A DNA stretch of 64,000 bases from Drechslerella dactyloides (Eukaryota > Ascomycota > Orbiliomycetes > Orbiliales > Orbiliaceae): NCBI GenBank assembly GCA_020064725.1, contig JAGTWJ010000017.1, positions 1,054,001 to 1,118,000 on the forward strand, read 5' to 3'. The notes under the pieces were generated by a model that was not told the DNA's origin, made no database searches, and saw nothing but the letters and a program-made list of their open reading frames with translations. The position numbers and the translations under genes are program-made. Below are positions 34,580-45,418 of this stretch, in pieces. Numbering within the stretch: position 1 is the stretch's first letter; every line of letters begins with the position of its first letter.

Positions 34580-35574
34580 TAGATGCTGTAAGCGAACGCT
34601 TGGCTGAAAATCTTAGCCGGTACGATGGATAATCAGTTCAAAATCTGTAGCCGTCAGCCAAGCTTCATGCAAGAAGGTATTATAAATGCGAGCCTCGGTG
34701 CTGAGGCTGGACGGTGCACATCAGCAGCTACCTTCGTCGCATATTTACTATTTGTATCAATTTTGCTCACACCTAGGAGTGATACCCGCTTGGCGGTATT
34801 TGAGACATATTGCTCCAGATACATTACCTTATATGTGTATGAGCAGCCTAACAAGGTAATCTCGATCGTAGAGTCACACGTATCCCTACAATTCACAAGC
34901 CGTACGGTAGTAAACCATTGAGGTGGAAAGTACAGGTGGTTATCGAACTTTCAAAATTGAATGTCCATGTGGCCACCATTTTTAACATTCGCCGAAAAAT
35001 TCAACCAAATAATGTAGGCAAAACTTGAGTCTGGTGAATCTTCTAGAGCGAAGACAATTTTTTGAATGAGATATAAGTATGCGTCTCTTGGGCCCATGAG
35101 GCGGCCTTGTTCTGTATGGTACAAAATCCGCAAATCTTCGCTGCCCTATACACGATACAGAAAACTAACTATCACCCGCCCACGCCGCCGACTATGGAAT
35201 TCAAAGCTACCAAGAGCCCAATCCGACCTAGGAGGCCATGCCCGCAGCGCGGAAATTGCGCAGGAGTCATATACAAATTTAAACAGTCAGCCGTCCCTTG
35301 CAAGAATGGACAGTATTAGTCATCAACCTCGCTAACTTTTTTCTACGGTAACAGCTGCATGCTGGGAGATAATTATGGAGAATCTCGTCTAGTCGCGGCC
35401 CTATTTCTATACTACACCTGCCAGCACTGCGGTTGTCGGATCCACAAGCTGCGCATCTTGGGCGATTCTAAGCGACCACCGTTTGATATGTACGACGCCA
35501 ACCGATCCGCATCATCGGCGCAAAGGCACAGGTTCGGTTCATGAAGACTCAAAAATATGACCAAGGCCCCCAAC

Positions 35575-35637
35575 TTGTCTCACAAGCCAGATGCCTTCGC
35601 CGGCCCTACTACTGGCAGTCTAGCTTACGATACCAGC
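35575..35637. repeat. Hairpin (MITE-like) element copy C
   Basis: The left arm TTGTCTCACAAGCCAGATGCC (35575-35595; 21 nt, shown from TTGTCT to ATGCC) and the right arm around GTCTAGCTTACGATACCAG (35614-35637) are imperfect inverted repeats with an 18-nt centre. The arms match copies A and B. Confidence 0.6.
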
Positions 35638-36382
35638 CATAAACACTAGTTCCAATACATGCTACGCTCAATACTTCTGGGGTTTCTCTCAAGTCTATTA
35701 CGACTCGATTACTCGCTGCTCCAGCAGGATCAAATAACGGTCGTGGTAGGATCATAGAAGGACAGCAGACTGGCTTCGCAAAGAAAAGATAATGCATTCT
35801 GTGTCGTTTATATACCCAATCAGCAGCACAACAAGCCAATTTTTTCGATATATTTGTTTAAATACTAGGATGCGTGTAAGATAGCCAGATTAAAAGATCA
35901 CATGAAAACTCCAAGCATCAAATACCTTTCTTGATATAAAGTCGGGATATGTAGCGAATCATCAGCGGCCAATATGCAATGGGATGACACTCCTAGACCC
36001 TATAAATGCTTCATCTTGGGTTCGACTTCATTAGTGCAAATATAATAGTCTCACTAATGATATTATCGGCATGCCGGCAGTAATCCAGATCTGTAGAAGC
36101 AAGAATACCCGTGTCCTAGGAGTGCACTTATACTCTTGCAACCTATAGGGCGTAAACCGTGGGAGAACTGCCCTCGATAAATCTCGCGTGGTGAAGCTGC
36201 ATTTGAGGGATCTCAGGCCGTTTTCAGCGAGATATCAGCAGCATGCGCGAATATGTCTGCCTGACCCAGTATGCATAGTTTTGATTAGCTACAATTGAGG
36301 GACATCCGAGCACATGACAAAAATACCCACGCGAATCCGACGTTTACGTGGGCCAGCCTTTAAAGGACGTTAGGTAACGAAA

Positions 36383-36389
36383 TATAAGT
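36383..36389 (+). promoter_or_regulatory. TATA-like element before secreted-protein gene
   Basis: TATAAGT lies about 155 bp before the ATG at 36539, a plausible distance for a fungal TATA box with a 100-bp leader. No other support. Confidence 0.3.
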
Positions 36390-36538
36390 ATCGAACCCTC
36401 ACGACAATCGCTATACACGGCTCCATATCATCGGCTTGGATTGGTGTAGTAGGAAAACTATCTCTTCAGGCGCCAGCTGCAGAGACAATACTCGAAATAC
36501 TTCAGGTACACCGTGCGAGAAAGCAGAAACTAAATAAG

Positions 36539-37471
36539 ATGAAGGCGGGTTTCGTTTCGGCCGCCTTTCTGGCGTTCCTCTATACTTCTCCGGTCCTGGC
36601 TGTAGCGGTAGCTCTTCCTCAGGAGCCATCTGAGGAGATTATTGTCGACAATCCCAATTCTGAGGTCATCGACGTCCAGTCTTCCGATAGCACGCCACCA
36701 GCGCCGGACACTGATCTCGATGATTTCAATATACCACCCGCAATCACTCCCGGGGAAGACCAAGGTGCTTACCCTGAGAATCCTTCCGATGAGGTCCCTC
36801 CCGCAGTCGACACCGGAGCTGAACCTGCTCCCCCCGCCGACACCACCGGGGCTGACGTGGCACCGTCTGCTGCCGTTGTTCCAATGGACCCGGACCTAGC
36901 CCTGCCTGCTGCTATGCCTATCGCGATTACAGCTGAAGATGGCACATCGGCTCTCGCCAGCCTGAATGATGAATCCAACTCGACGGTAACCACGGATGCA
37001 CTCTCCGAGCTCGCCGGAGCCCAGATGAACATCGACCAAATGGCTCAGACAGTCGCCATGAAAGCCTACGAAGTGGCACAAGCACAAGACGTTCATTCTA
37101 TGGACATTACCTTCCAAGGCGAACGGGGTAAGCTGGGCACAAAGCTCCCCGAACTGCCACAGAACGAGGATGGATCGCTGCAGAACATCGATGAGTGCCA
37201 GTCGAGCACTATGGAGTGGATTGACGACACACCGGTGGATACAACATCGCTATCTCTAGGAGGCACATTCACGAATGGAGTCAACGCTCTTCTTTACCGC
37301 GACCAGAACTGCATGGAGCGAATCGACCAAGGTGCTCCTTGGCCAGATGCAGATCTGACGTTCAAACAGGGTGACCGCATTACCTTCTGGTTCAAGCTGT
37401 TGGGCCTGTCAGAGGCTCAGCTTAAGGGCACAGCACCTATGCCGAACGGAGTCACGCTACCCCCACTATAA
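36539..37471 (+). CDS. Secreted protein with Pro/acidic linker, 310 residues
   Basis: A single-exon gene of 310 residues. The signal peptide is about residues 1-21 (MKAGFVSAAFLAFLYTSPVLA). Residues 25-150 are Pro-, Asp-, Glu- and Ala-rich and probably disordered (repeats of PPAVDTGAEPAPPADTTG type). The ordered C-terminal domain, about 185-310, contains two cysteines, DECQSSTMEW and ALLYRDQNCMERI, and ends NGVTLPPL. The gene at 38.5 kb has the same order of parts (signal peptide, Pro/acidic linker, C..W, then Y.D..C, ending in LPPLF), so the two look like diverged relatives. I know no named family. The product should be extracellular or wall-bound. Confidence 0.8.
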   Translation: MKAGFVSAAFLAFLYTSPVLAVAVALPQEPSEEIIVDNPNSEVIDVQSSDSTPPAPDTDLDDFNIPPAITPGEDQGAYPENPSDEVPPAVDTGAEPAPPADTTGADVAPSAAVVPMDPDLALPAAMPIAITAEDGTSALASLNDESNSTVTTDALSELAGAQMNIDQMAQTVAMKAYEVAQAQDVHSMDITFQGERGKLGTKLPELPQNEDGSLQNIDECQSSTMEWIDDTPVDTTSLSLGGTFTNGVNALLYRDQNCMERIDQGAPWPDADLTFKQGDRITFWFKLLGLSEAQLKGTAPMPNGVTLPPL

Positions 37472-38526
37472 ATTGCAGCAGCTGGCAGAGTTATTTCTTC
37501 ATGGAAGTTAGCACAATCACTCTGACTGTATGGAGTCCAGTGTCTCAGTATTCGAGGGCAAGCTTGCATGAGGTGGCATGTAAGCCTTAAGCTTTTGTGC
37601 GCACTAGGATATCCTTTTCTTAATTTTTGTTTCCTCTTCATTGTAATTTGTAGATACTATTTCTTGGATTGTATCTTACCTTCGGTGGTGGCAATTAGAT
37701 ACTCGCAGCCTGACTGTAGGTTGTCTGAAGAGTTTTGGACACTTTTCTACTTTCCGATACAATAAATCAGAAGCTTTCTCCCATATATATTGATATTCGA
37801 ACAATTCAGACGGGCAGCCACACTATAACCCTCTTCCAGCGGTCTGGTTCGTGCGGCAAATTGCAAATGATCCCACGAAGAGTTTAGTCTACTCTCAATA
37901 AAAATACACTTGTGCGTCTATAGATCTAGAGGGATAATTATTTAACATGCAGAGGCTTATACAGGTGCTTTTTTTTGTTTTCATGCAACTAAGCTGATCA
38001 AGTACGAGAACACACAAATATTCAGAAGTGATACTGATAGTTGGAGTAATATCTAGATACTGCGATACCGTCTACATGAAACTAAACTAGGAATATTTCG
38101 TTTATGCAGTACTTCACGGAGATAAATAGCGCGCCTCCATGTACATGGAGTAGCAAAAACACCACACGGCGTTTCGAGCAAGTTTACTGCCCGGGAACGC
38201 CTTATTCCCTCCATAAGGCCGCCATGCTGCCTCCAATTGAGCAAAGTCGCGTTTGATTGCGATATATGCCTTCCCATACTAAATTCAATATGAAATGCCA
38301 TGACTTTTGCCTCGTGGGCGGCACGTTTCTATTGTACGACTATAAAACTTCAAATCGCCTGAAAACAATACAATTGAAGGTACAGAATTCCACTAGCCTA
38401 GAGCCTCTTCATATAGCGTTAGTCGCTGACGCCCATTGACCGGCTCGCAAGCGCCGTACCGGAAACCCGAGACCAATACGGGAAAGTCATCAGAATAATT
38501 AACGTTCATACTTTTTCGGCAGCATC
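37472..38526. other. Interval between two tandem secreted-protein genes
   Basis: 1.05 kb. AATAAA at 37761-37766 could serve as the poly(A) signal of the gene to the left. The right side holds the promoter of the next gene with a TATA-like element at 38341-38347. Confidence 0.5.
38341..38347 (+). promoter_or_regulatory. TATA-like element before secreted-protein gene
   Basis: TATAAAA lies 186 bp before the ATG at 38527. The distance is acceptable, and there is no better candidate in the interval. Confidence 0.3.
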
Positions 38527-39243
38527 ATGCATTCTTCAAAGAGCCTCTTGCGCTTTTGCCTGCTGCTGGCCTCGGGTGCCTGTCTGTTTCCTGCCGGTAT
38601 CCTGGCGGCTCCATCGCCTGAAGCCGAAGCTCAACCGGAACCCCTTCCGGAACCCGTCCCTCAACCCGTCCCTCAACCTCAGGACATGGGCCGCAAATAC
38701 AACTATGAAGACATCGCCAAGCCGACGACGCAGGCCCCCAGCGAAGCCGATGAGGTGGTCTATGCAAACATGGTCTCTACCCCGGGCTCCTCATCTCCGA
38801 TTCTCAAGGCGGAATTTCAATACTTCAACGACATCTTCCGCCAAGCCGCTGTGAAAGTGCAATTCAAAAAGGAAGATAAGGAGAAATGTATCCAGTGGGT
38901 TGCTAGATCGCCGAATCCCGTCACAGGCAAGCCTACCGAATTCAACTCTGGCAGCAACAAGATGATGTACGCAACCAAGATCGATTTCGACCAGTCCAAT
39001 CGTATCCTCGACGGCAGCGGGAACGCTTGGGCTCGCACTGTCGGCTTCTACAGTGACAGATACTGCCGCGTTATGATTGGTGTCCAGGCCATTGGAGGTG
39101 CCGACGCTGCGAGCGGCGTTCTTGAGCGACCTGCTGTTTTCAGTTTGCAACAGGCAGATGGCGGAAGAGACCAAGGACGTGCAAGTCTTTACCTGCAGAC
39201 ACTGAAGCTCCCACCACTGTTTTACACTCTGATCATGGGTTAA
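38527..39243 (+). CDS. Secreted protein with Pro-rich linker, 238 residues
   Basis: A single-exon gene of 238 residues. The signal peptide is about residues 1-28 (core LLRFCLLLASGACLFPAGIL, cleavage likely after ILA). A Pro/Glu-rich linker follows with repeated PEP.P/PVPQP units, about 30-55. The C-terminal domain, about 85-238, has two cysteines in KEKCIQWVAR and GFYSDRYCRVMI and ends with LKLPPLFYTLIMG. The pattern C..W ... FYSD..C ... LPPL parallels the 36.5-kb protein. I cannot name a family; a small beta-sandwich extracellular domain is only an inference. Confidence 0.8.
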   Translation: MHSSKSLLRFCLLLASGACLFPAGILAAPSPEAEAQPEPLPEPVPQPVPQPQDMGRKYNYEDIAKPTTQAPSEADEVVYANMVSTPGSSSPILKAEFQYFNDIFRQAAVKVQFKKEDKEKCIQWVARSPNPVTGKPTEFNSGSNKMMYATKIDFDQSNRILDGSGNAWARTVGFYSDRYCRVMIGVQAIGGADAASGVLERPAVFSLQQADGGRDQGRASLYLQTLKLPPLFYTLIMG

Positions 39244-40606
39244 TTTAAAATATGCTGTCGGTTGCTCCATTGTGTTTAATAACTTCTTCGGGTCTGCTCA
39301 ACATTCCCTTGCTTGGAAGCTACGTATATATATATATTTGCGTGCGGACACGAGTTCAACTATGGTGTTAGATCGGGGGCAGGTCGAGATATGAACTTGT
39401 TGGTCGCGGGTAGCTTCTTCCGCTCACTACACATATTTGACAATCAACTAGACTCTTTTCTTTCTCTAGAATACCTCTCGCTTCTGAGTTCGATCCGATT
39501 CGTAAAGCTGTTCTTAACCTGTTACGATATCTTGATATTGCTTGACTGGCTGGTATACTACCAGGTGGGAGCACAATGCCGACAACCCCAAAACGCAACA
39601 TCTCCGTTTTTGTGTGACCTATAAGTGGCGGCAGCAGGACATCGCCGTCACGTCACACCCGGGCTGCATGGTCCCTGACATTCCACTAAGCATGTACCGT
39701 ACTACTACCGCTATTAGCATGGTATGAGATACCGCAATCGTGTTGTGCAGCGCAGCGAGGCGAAGCCTTGTGTCTCGCAGACGAATGTAACGGAGCTGCT
39801 AGAATGTTTCTGCAAGATTCCAGATCTCCGCTTGCCTACATATCGGATTTAAGACCTCAAAAGATTTATCCAGAACAAGAACCCGCTATGTGAGCTAGCT
39901 GCCCATGAGCTCTGAAGAAGTCCTCATGGCTGCGGGACTATAATTTCTGGCCGTCATTAATGCATTGGACCTACGGATAATCGTAAAACTAACAAGATCA
40001 GAACGCCTCTTGGCGCACATGGACGCACGAAATCGAATCGTACGACATGCTGCAAATTAAACGGAACACGTCCCTTGCCGACCATCTTCGGGTTTCAGCA
40101 CGCATGCGCACATGGCGATCAGGAGAACACGGGCAATGACCGGAAGCGTACTTTATGATAGTACGCCGACATGCATGGATTATCACGATGATCCACTGCC
40201 TGATGTATAGCATATCTAAATATCTAATGGCGCTAATCATTTTTAAATAGCAAGTGGCACGTTTTCTCGATGTTACGTCGCCGGGTATCGGACCTCGCGG
40301 TGTACAGTCGGCTGAGGGTAGATACTTACGACTGCAGCGACTGTATCTCGTGCTCATGTACGTATACCAACCTCGTGGCGAGAATGTGCCCCGAGCAGCT
40401 GAACTGAATCATCGGGGGAATATATATATCTCAAGAAATCTTGTGCCCGCGATGGCTCTTCCCTCGGTTTCGAGTACACAATCTTCGGTACATATTCAAT
40501 ACCAGTAAAGTAGAGAGAGAGTCCAGAAGCCGACTTATCGTTCTGGATATACAGTAGTCTATTTCATTAGAAGGCCATCTCTAGATTATAAATCAGATTT
40601 CTGAAC
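39244..40606. other. Interval between secreted-protein genes
   Basis: 1.36 kb without a supported gene. An alternating TA tract lies near 39325-39338. It contains the promoter of the 40.6-kb gene. Confidence 0.5.
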
Positions 40607-42327
40607 ATGTTGAAGTTTCACGCACTTGCTGCGCTTGTCTGGGCTAGCACCGTTATCGCACAGGCTTGCCAACCATGGCCAGCCTACTCCAACTGTTTGA
40701 CCATTCCCGCATCAAAGGAGGAGAGCTGTTTGGAGGAATTTGGTAAGTTTTCCCCATATATAGTTAATCCACACATGGCTATAATATTCAGCAGCGGTAT
40801 GATCAAGAGAGACATCTCACTGATGCTACTATATTTTTCTGTAATCTGCAGCGAGGTTGTATATTTCCCGCGAAGACTGTACTATCACGACGACTATTGG
40901 CGCAGCGACAGCAGTGGTTACGGAAACCGTTACTGCAACCACATTCGTCACGCCGACAGTGACCTTCTTACAAACCCGGACGTTCAGCAATACATCCACG
41001 ACTGTCCAGACTGAACAATTCACTACCGTTGAGACTGGATTTACATTTGATATCACCACCACTACTGAGACCGTGCCGACTCTCACAATGTAGGGCATAC
41101 AATCCAACATGAAAATGTTCAGAGTGGCATACTAACAATATTACACACATAGTACCGAGGATCCGATCACAGTTACTGTGTCGGCAGGTGGGAGGCGAAG
41201 AGTTAAAGGCCGATACTACCGGCCCAGACTTGATCCAGATTGCTGTATGTTGAATCTCTCCCTTGATACTAGTCGATAGACTTCATTCAATTGCAATACT
41301 GAGGCTGACTTTTACAATGCAGCGTGCTTTTTGACAAGAACTTGCACTGCGACGGTTACTGGAGCGCCTGATGCCACCATAACTGAGTTTGCGACGGCAA
41401 CCACGACCGAGTTCAGGACTATTACGTTCAACTCGACTGTGTCAAGAACGATAGTTGCAAATACTACTACGACAACAGTAACAGGCTGTAAGCTTCTACT
41501 CCAGGCTTTATCTGAGGAATTGAAACCCCAGCTAATGAATTCACAGCGGATACCGTGACCTTGTTCACAACCGAAACCATCTCCGGCGAAGACTTTGTTA
41601 CAGTGGGACTTACGACAGTCACCGTTCAATCAAGTATGAAGACACTCATGATGTACACGTTTGCAAGTATAGACGTAAAATACAAGCACTAACCAAGAAC
41701 TTCACCACAGCCGTCACCGCACCTGCTGTTCAGCTCTCCTCACCAACACCCATCTACGGCAACGTCGTCAACGGCAGCGATTCAAACTACGACGACGTTT
41801 GGACCTCCCTCACCCTCCCCTTCCCCATCACTCTTTACAACATCACCACCTCCCTCATCTATCTCTCCATCAACGGCTTCATCTCACTAGACCAAGCCCC
41901 CGGTACCTCCTTTATCAACAGCCCACTCCCCGTCCCCGATGGTCAAACCGCCGCCAACTTCCTGCCGGATACTTCCATATGTGCGCTTTGGGATGACCTG
42001 TACATATACGCGGGCACGCAACAGGGAATCTACTACCAGGTAGACGGGACTGCCCCAGCCCGGACTCTGACGTTTGAATACTATACGAGTGCGTATCAGC
42101 GTAACACGGAGTTTTATCATTTCTTGATGCGGTATGACGAGGCAACGCCGGGGGTGATTACGTTCCGTTACTTGGAAGTGTTCGGCGGCGGAGTGTCTGC
42201 GACGATTGGGGCGCAGGCGAGAAGGCAAGATTTGTCGGTGCAGTGGTCGTTCGATACGGCGGGTTCAGTCGCGGCCGGGCAGACGCTGGTGCTAGACACC
42301 AATGCGAATACCCTTACCTCTGCTTGA
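40607..42327 (+). CDS. Secreted Thr-rich surface-type protein with C-terminal beta domain, 444 residues
   Basis: Six exons (40607-40742, 40852-41089, 41153-41244, 41323-41487, 41547-41633, 41711-42327) give 444 residues. All five introns (109, 63, 78, 59, 77 nt) are GT-AG, and removing them keeps one frame to a TGA. The signal peptide is about 1-18 (MLKFHALAALVWASTVIA). Residues about 50-240 are Thr/Val-rich with short beta-type repeats (TVTATTFVTPTVTF, TTVQTEQFTTVETGF), typical of O-mannosylated fungal wall stalks. The last about 200 residues form an ordered domain with LPFPITLYNITTSLIYLSINGFISL, ICALWDDLYIYAG and HFLMRYDEATPGVITFRYLE, a pattern seen in fungal surface proteins of unknown role. 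There is no obvious GPI signal. It closes the block of secreted-protein genes. Confidence 0.85.
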
Positions 42328-42855
42328 GTCATATCTATATGATATTATATGATATTACAAGATGGAGACCTTGGAATATACTATTCAACTGGAAAATTAA
42401 TGTTAAATGAAATAGCAATATACAGCTTGATCCGAACTAATAGTCCTTAAATGTATAAAATTGACCAATGCGTACTAGTTTCCGTAGACCTAGAAACTAA
42501 TGCACACACGAAACCATGAATGGGCCGTACATACATGCATAACGCCCAATCCAAGCCCATCTATGATGTGCAACGGTGAATTCTAGGTGTCAGGATCAAG
42601 CGATTTCCATCCCATGAACAAATGCTCGCGAATATACCAGGACGTCCAACCGGCAACCGCGTTGCGTGTGGTTTTCGGGGTGCCTCGGCACTTGCCTGTG
42701 CGACACGAGCTCGACGTCGCTGACTAACCGCCTCAACAAAATCCCGTTCGTGAAGTCACCCCCACCCCCAGCTTGCTCCCTTGCTTGCTCCATATCGACA
42801 TCGCCATTGACATCCGACATCGCGATATCGCCTCTAACGTCTAATTGTCGTCGCC
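42328..42855. other. Short interval before TSC13
   Basis: 528 bp between a secreted-protein gene and TSC13 on the same strand. The left half is AT-rich 3' flank, and the right half is the promoter and leader of TSC13. No other feature seen. Confidence 0.55.
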
Positions 42856-43982
42856 ATGGGTCAACCAGATCTGACGCTGCGCCTGCAGCCACGAGGTAAG
42901 GCATCCTCCTCGTGCCTCCAGCAGATGCCGATAGACATAGCCACATAGCTGTCCACCTTCCAATCCAACCATATCAAGACTCTGCAAACGTGCTAACAAG
43001 CTCCCACTAGGCAAGCCGCTGCCTAATCTCCCCGGCGAGATCACTGTCCCCGCGGACGCCTCCATCGATGCCGTATACGACGCTGTAGCCAGGAAGACGA
43101 AGTACCCAGTCCACCGGCTGCGCATCACGCGGTCCGACTCGTCCCACCTACAGCGGTCGTCCTCCACCACCGTCACTGCGGCCAACCTCTTTGACGGCTC
43201 CTCCCTCTTCATCAAGGACCTGGGTATGTACTCCCACCTTCGCGCCTTCCAACGTAGCTAACGTCACGCCCCAAGGTCCCCAAATTGGCTGGCGTACCAC
43301 CTACATCATCGAATACCTCGGCCCCCTCCTCATCCACCCGCTGACCCTCTACCTCCTCCGCCCGTTCCTGTACACCTACCTCCCCTACCCGCCACCCCCA
43401 CTAGCAACCACCCATGCCTCCGCATCGACCACCCCGCCGACCCGCGCGCAAACCACCCTCTGCGCAATGATCACCCTGCACTACATCAAGCGCGAGCTGG
43501 AAACAATCTTCGTGCACCGCTTCTCTGCGGCAACGATGCCCGCGACCAACCTCATCAAGAACTCAGCATACTACTGGTCCCTCGGCGGTCTGCTGCTAGC
43601 ATACACCCTGTACTATCCCACGGCTGCCGACACGGCGGATTACCTGTACTATCCCGGACTGGCACTATGGATCTTCGCCGAACTGTCGAACTTTAGCACG
43701 CACATGACGCTGCGGGGACTGCGGAGACCGGGGTCGCGGGACCGCGGGATTCCGACGGGGTATGGGTTTTCGACCGTGACGTGTCCGAATTACTCGTTCG
43801 AGGTGCTGGGCTGGTTTGCTGTCGCAGCGGTGGCCGGTGGGAGTCTGCCCGCGCTGGGGTTTGCGCTGTTCGGCGCGGTGGTGCAGGCGAATTGGGCGGG
43901 GATGCGGGAGCGGCGGTATCGCAAGGAGTTTGGGGATAAGTATAAGAAGAAGAAGTGGGTGTTGATTCCGTTTGTGGTATGA
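42856..43982 (+). CDS. TSC13: Very-long-chain enoyl-CoA reductase
   Basis: Three exons (42856-42895, 43011-43223, 43276-43982) give 319 residues, normal for the family. The enzyme is an ER membrane protein that performs the last step of each fatty-acid elongation cycle, reducing trans-2-enoyl-CoA with NADPH, and feeds sphingolipid synthesis. An N-terminal ubiquitin-like region (about 1-80) precedes GPQIGWRTTYIIEYLGPLLIHP. Family signatures follow: LHYIKRELETIFVHRFS, NLIKNSAYYW, GYGFSTVTCPNYSFEVLGW and RRYRKEFGDKYKKKKW near the C-terminus, as in the steroid 5-alpha-reductase superfamily. Introns of 115 and 52 nt have GCTAAC branch sites. The first exon has only 40 nt. Confidence 0.95.
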
Positions 43983-44609
43983 TGGGATGAACAGTCAGTC
44001 GCACGTGCGCGCACGTGCTGAGAATGGTAGAATAGGTGACGACGGTGGCTTGGGGGATCGGTTCGGTATATCTTTCTTTACCGCATCCGACTGAGGGGCG
44101 AGTTGTAGATGATTTAATGAAATTAATATGCTCCTTATCTCCTGTTACAAGTATCGGTGCCGTGAGATTTGATTTGTCTCGTGAACCAGACAGCGGTCCT
44201 ATAGCCTGCGAAGAGATTTGATCGAAATCAGAACTGAAGACCCAGAAGGCCATATCGTTTCTCCAGATTGGTATTCTGACAAAAGCATACATATACTAAA
44301 ACTGCCATATCTTACACACCATGGGACCAGCAATTGCGCAATGAAATAGCCTATTATCAAGGTACAGCGCTCACACATGCCCATCGTATCACCAAGTTCC
44401 ACCGCCTAGGCTTCAACGGTGTTCAATTACCGTCACATAGCCGGCAAAGACACGAACAGTGAGACACGCACATATTAAATATCAAAGTAACCTGTAATTC
44501 TCAATATATTGAAACGTTTATATCCCAATCAATAAAATATTCATATACCAACATACCATAATATAGTAAACCATCCAACAAATCCGATCGCGTAAACCTC
44601 CAACAATAG

Positions 44610-44637
44610 AAAAAAAAAAAAAAAAAAAAAAAAAAAA
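44610..44637. repeat. A28 homopolymer run
   Basis: Twenty-eight consecutive A. Length is likely to vary between strains and to carry sequencing error. There is no adjacent retroelement body that would make it a retroposon tail. Confidence 0.85.
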
Positions 44638-45026
44638 GATAATCCAAGCCCGAAATCGCGTGAAATATATCTGTACTATCTACAAGAAGTGAATGATATC
44701 CGTGCAGCAAAACTTTTAGATGTTTCTGCATGCATGCATCGACTTTTAGTGTTCCCCCCCATCACGATATTGATCAAATAAACTTGAAAGAATAAAGAAA
44801 AGAATAGTCCGATGCACACCGCCTGAATGATAACTCAGGCTACGCATCAATAGATATTAATATTGTGCTGTGGAAGACATATTCATCATCCCCGTCTATC
44901 CACGTTCGTCTGCCGGGGCCTGTCTGCCTGCACACACGCAACACCGTGTATAGAGAAATGGTAGAGAAAAAGGAAAGCCAGCAAGCCGATATGCCGTGCC
45001 AAACACCTCCCCAGTTGAGAATGAAG

Positions 45027-45028
45027 GA

Positions 45029-45072
<44 letters not shown>

Positions 45073-45073
45073 A
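45027..45073. repeat. (GAAA)n microsatellite
   Basis: About twelve copies of GAAA in the 3' flank of the PalI gene. Confidence 0.9.
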
Positions 45074-45418
45074 GGGAATGATGAAAGAAACGAAAGGAAA
45101 GATCGCATGTAGGAAGTATCAAAGTGAAAAATCCTCAGGGTCATGATATTGGTATATGCAGCAGAAACCAAACCGTCGGCGAAGAAGAAAAAAAATTGTA
45201 ATCCAGTGTCCGACGGAACAAAGTGAAGTTAAAGTGGAATAGAAAATGCAACGAAAAAGCAGCCTAGCCCTCTAATATGCTTCGCCGACATGTCGCGCAG
45301 AAGGAAACCAGAAGAAGACGAAATATCGAAAGCACTAAACGCCATTCACATCATTACAGGCGGATGAAACAAAGATAGATGGATGAATAAGATGGGTGCA
45401 TGAAAGAGAGGTAGCACA

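Larger units (their letters stand above)
34580..36538. other. Divergent intergenic region with one hairpin element
   Basis: About 2 kb containing the promoters of the minus gene at 34.6 kb and the plus gene at 36.5 kb, plus a hairpin element at 35575-35637. I see no coding region. Confidence 0.55.
43983..45418. other. Convergent intergenic region with microsatellites
   Basis: 1.4 kb between the 3' ends of TSC13 (plus) and PalI (minus). It contains a 28-nt A run and a GAAA tract and no gene. Confidence 0.6.

Noticed and set aside
36385..36410. Possible tRNA B box (GGTTCGATACT on the minus strand)
   Set aside because: The flanking bases cannot form a T stem, and no acceptor or anticodon arm is present.
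44610..44637. A28 run as the tail of a retroposed copy
   Set aside because: There is no coding or SINE-like body beside it and no target-site duplication visible. It is a plain homopolymer.
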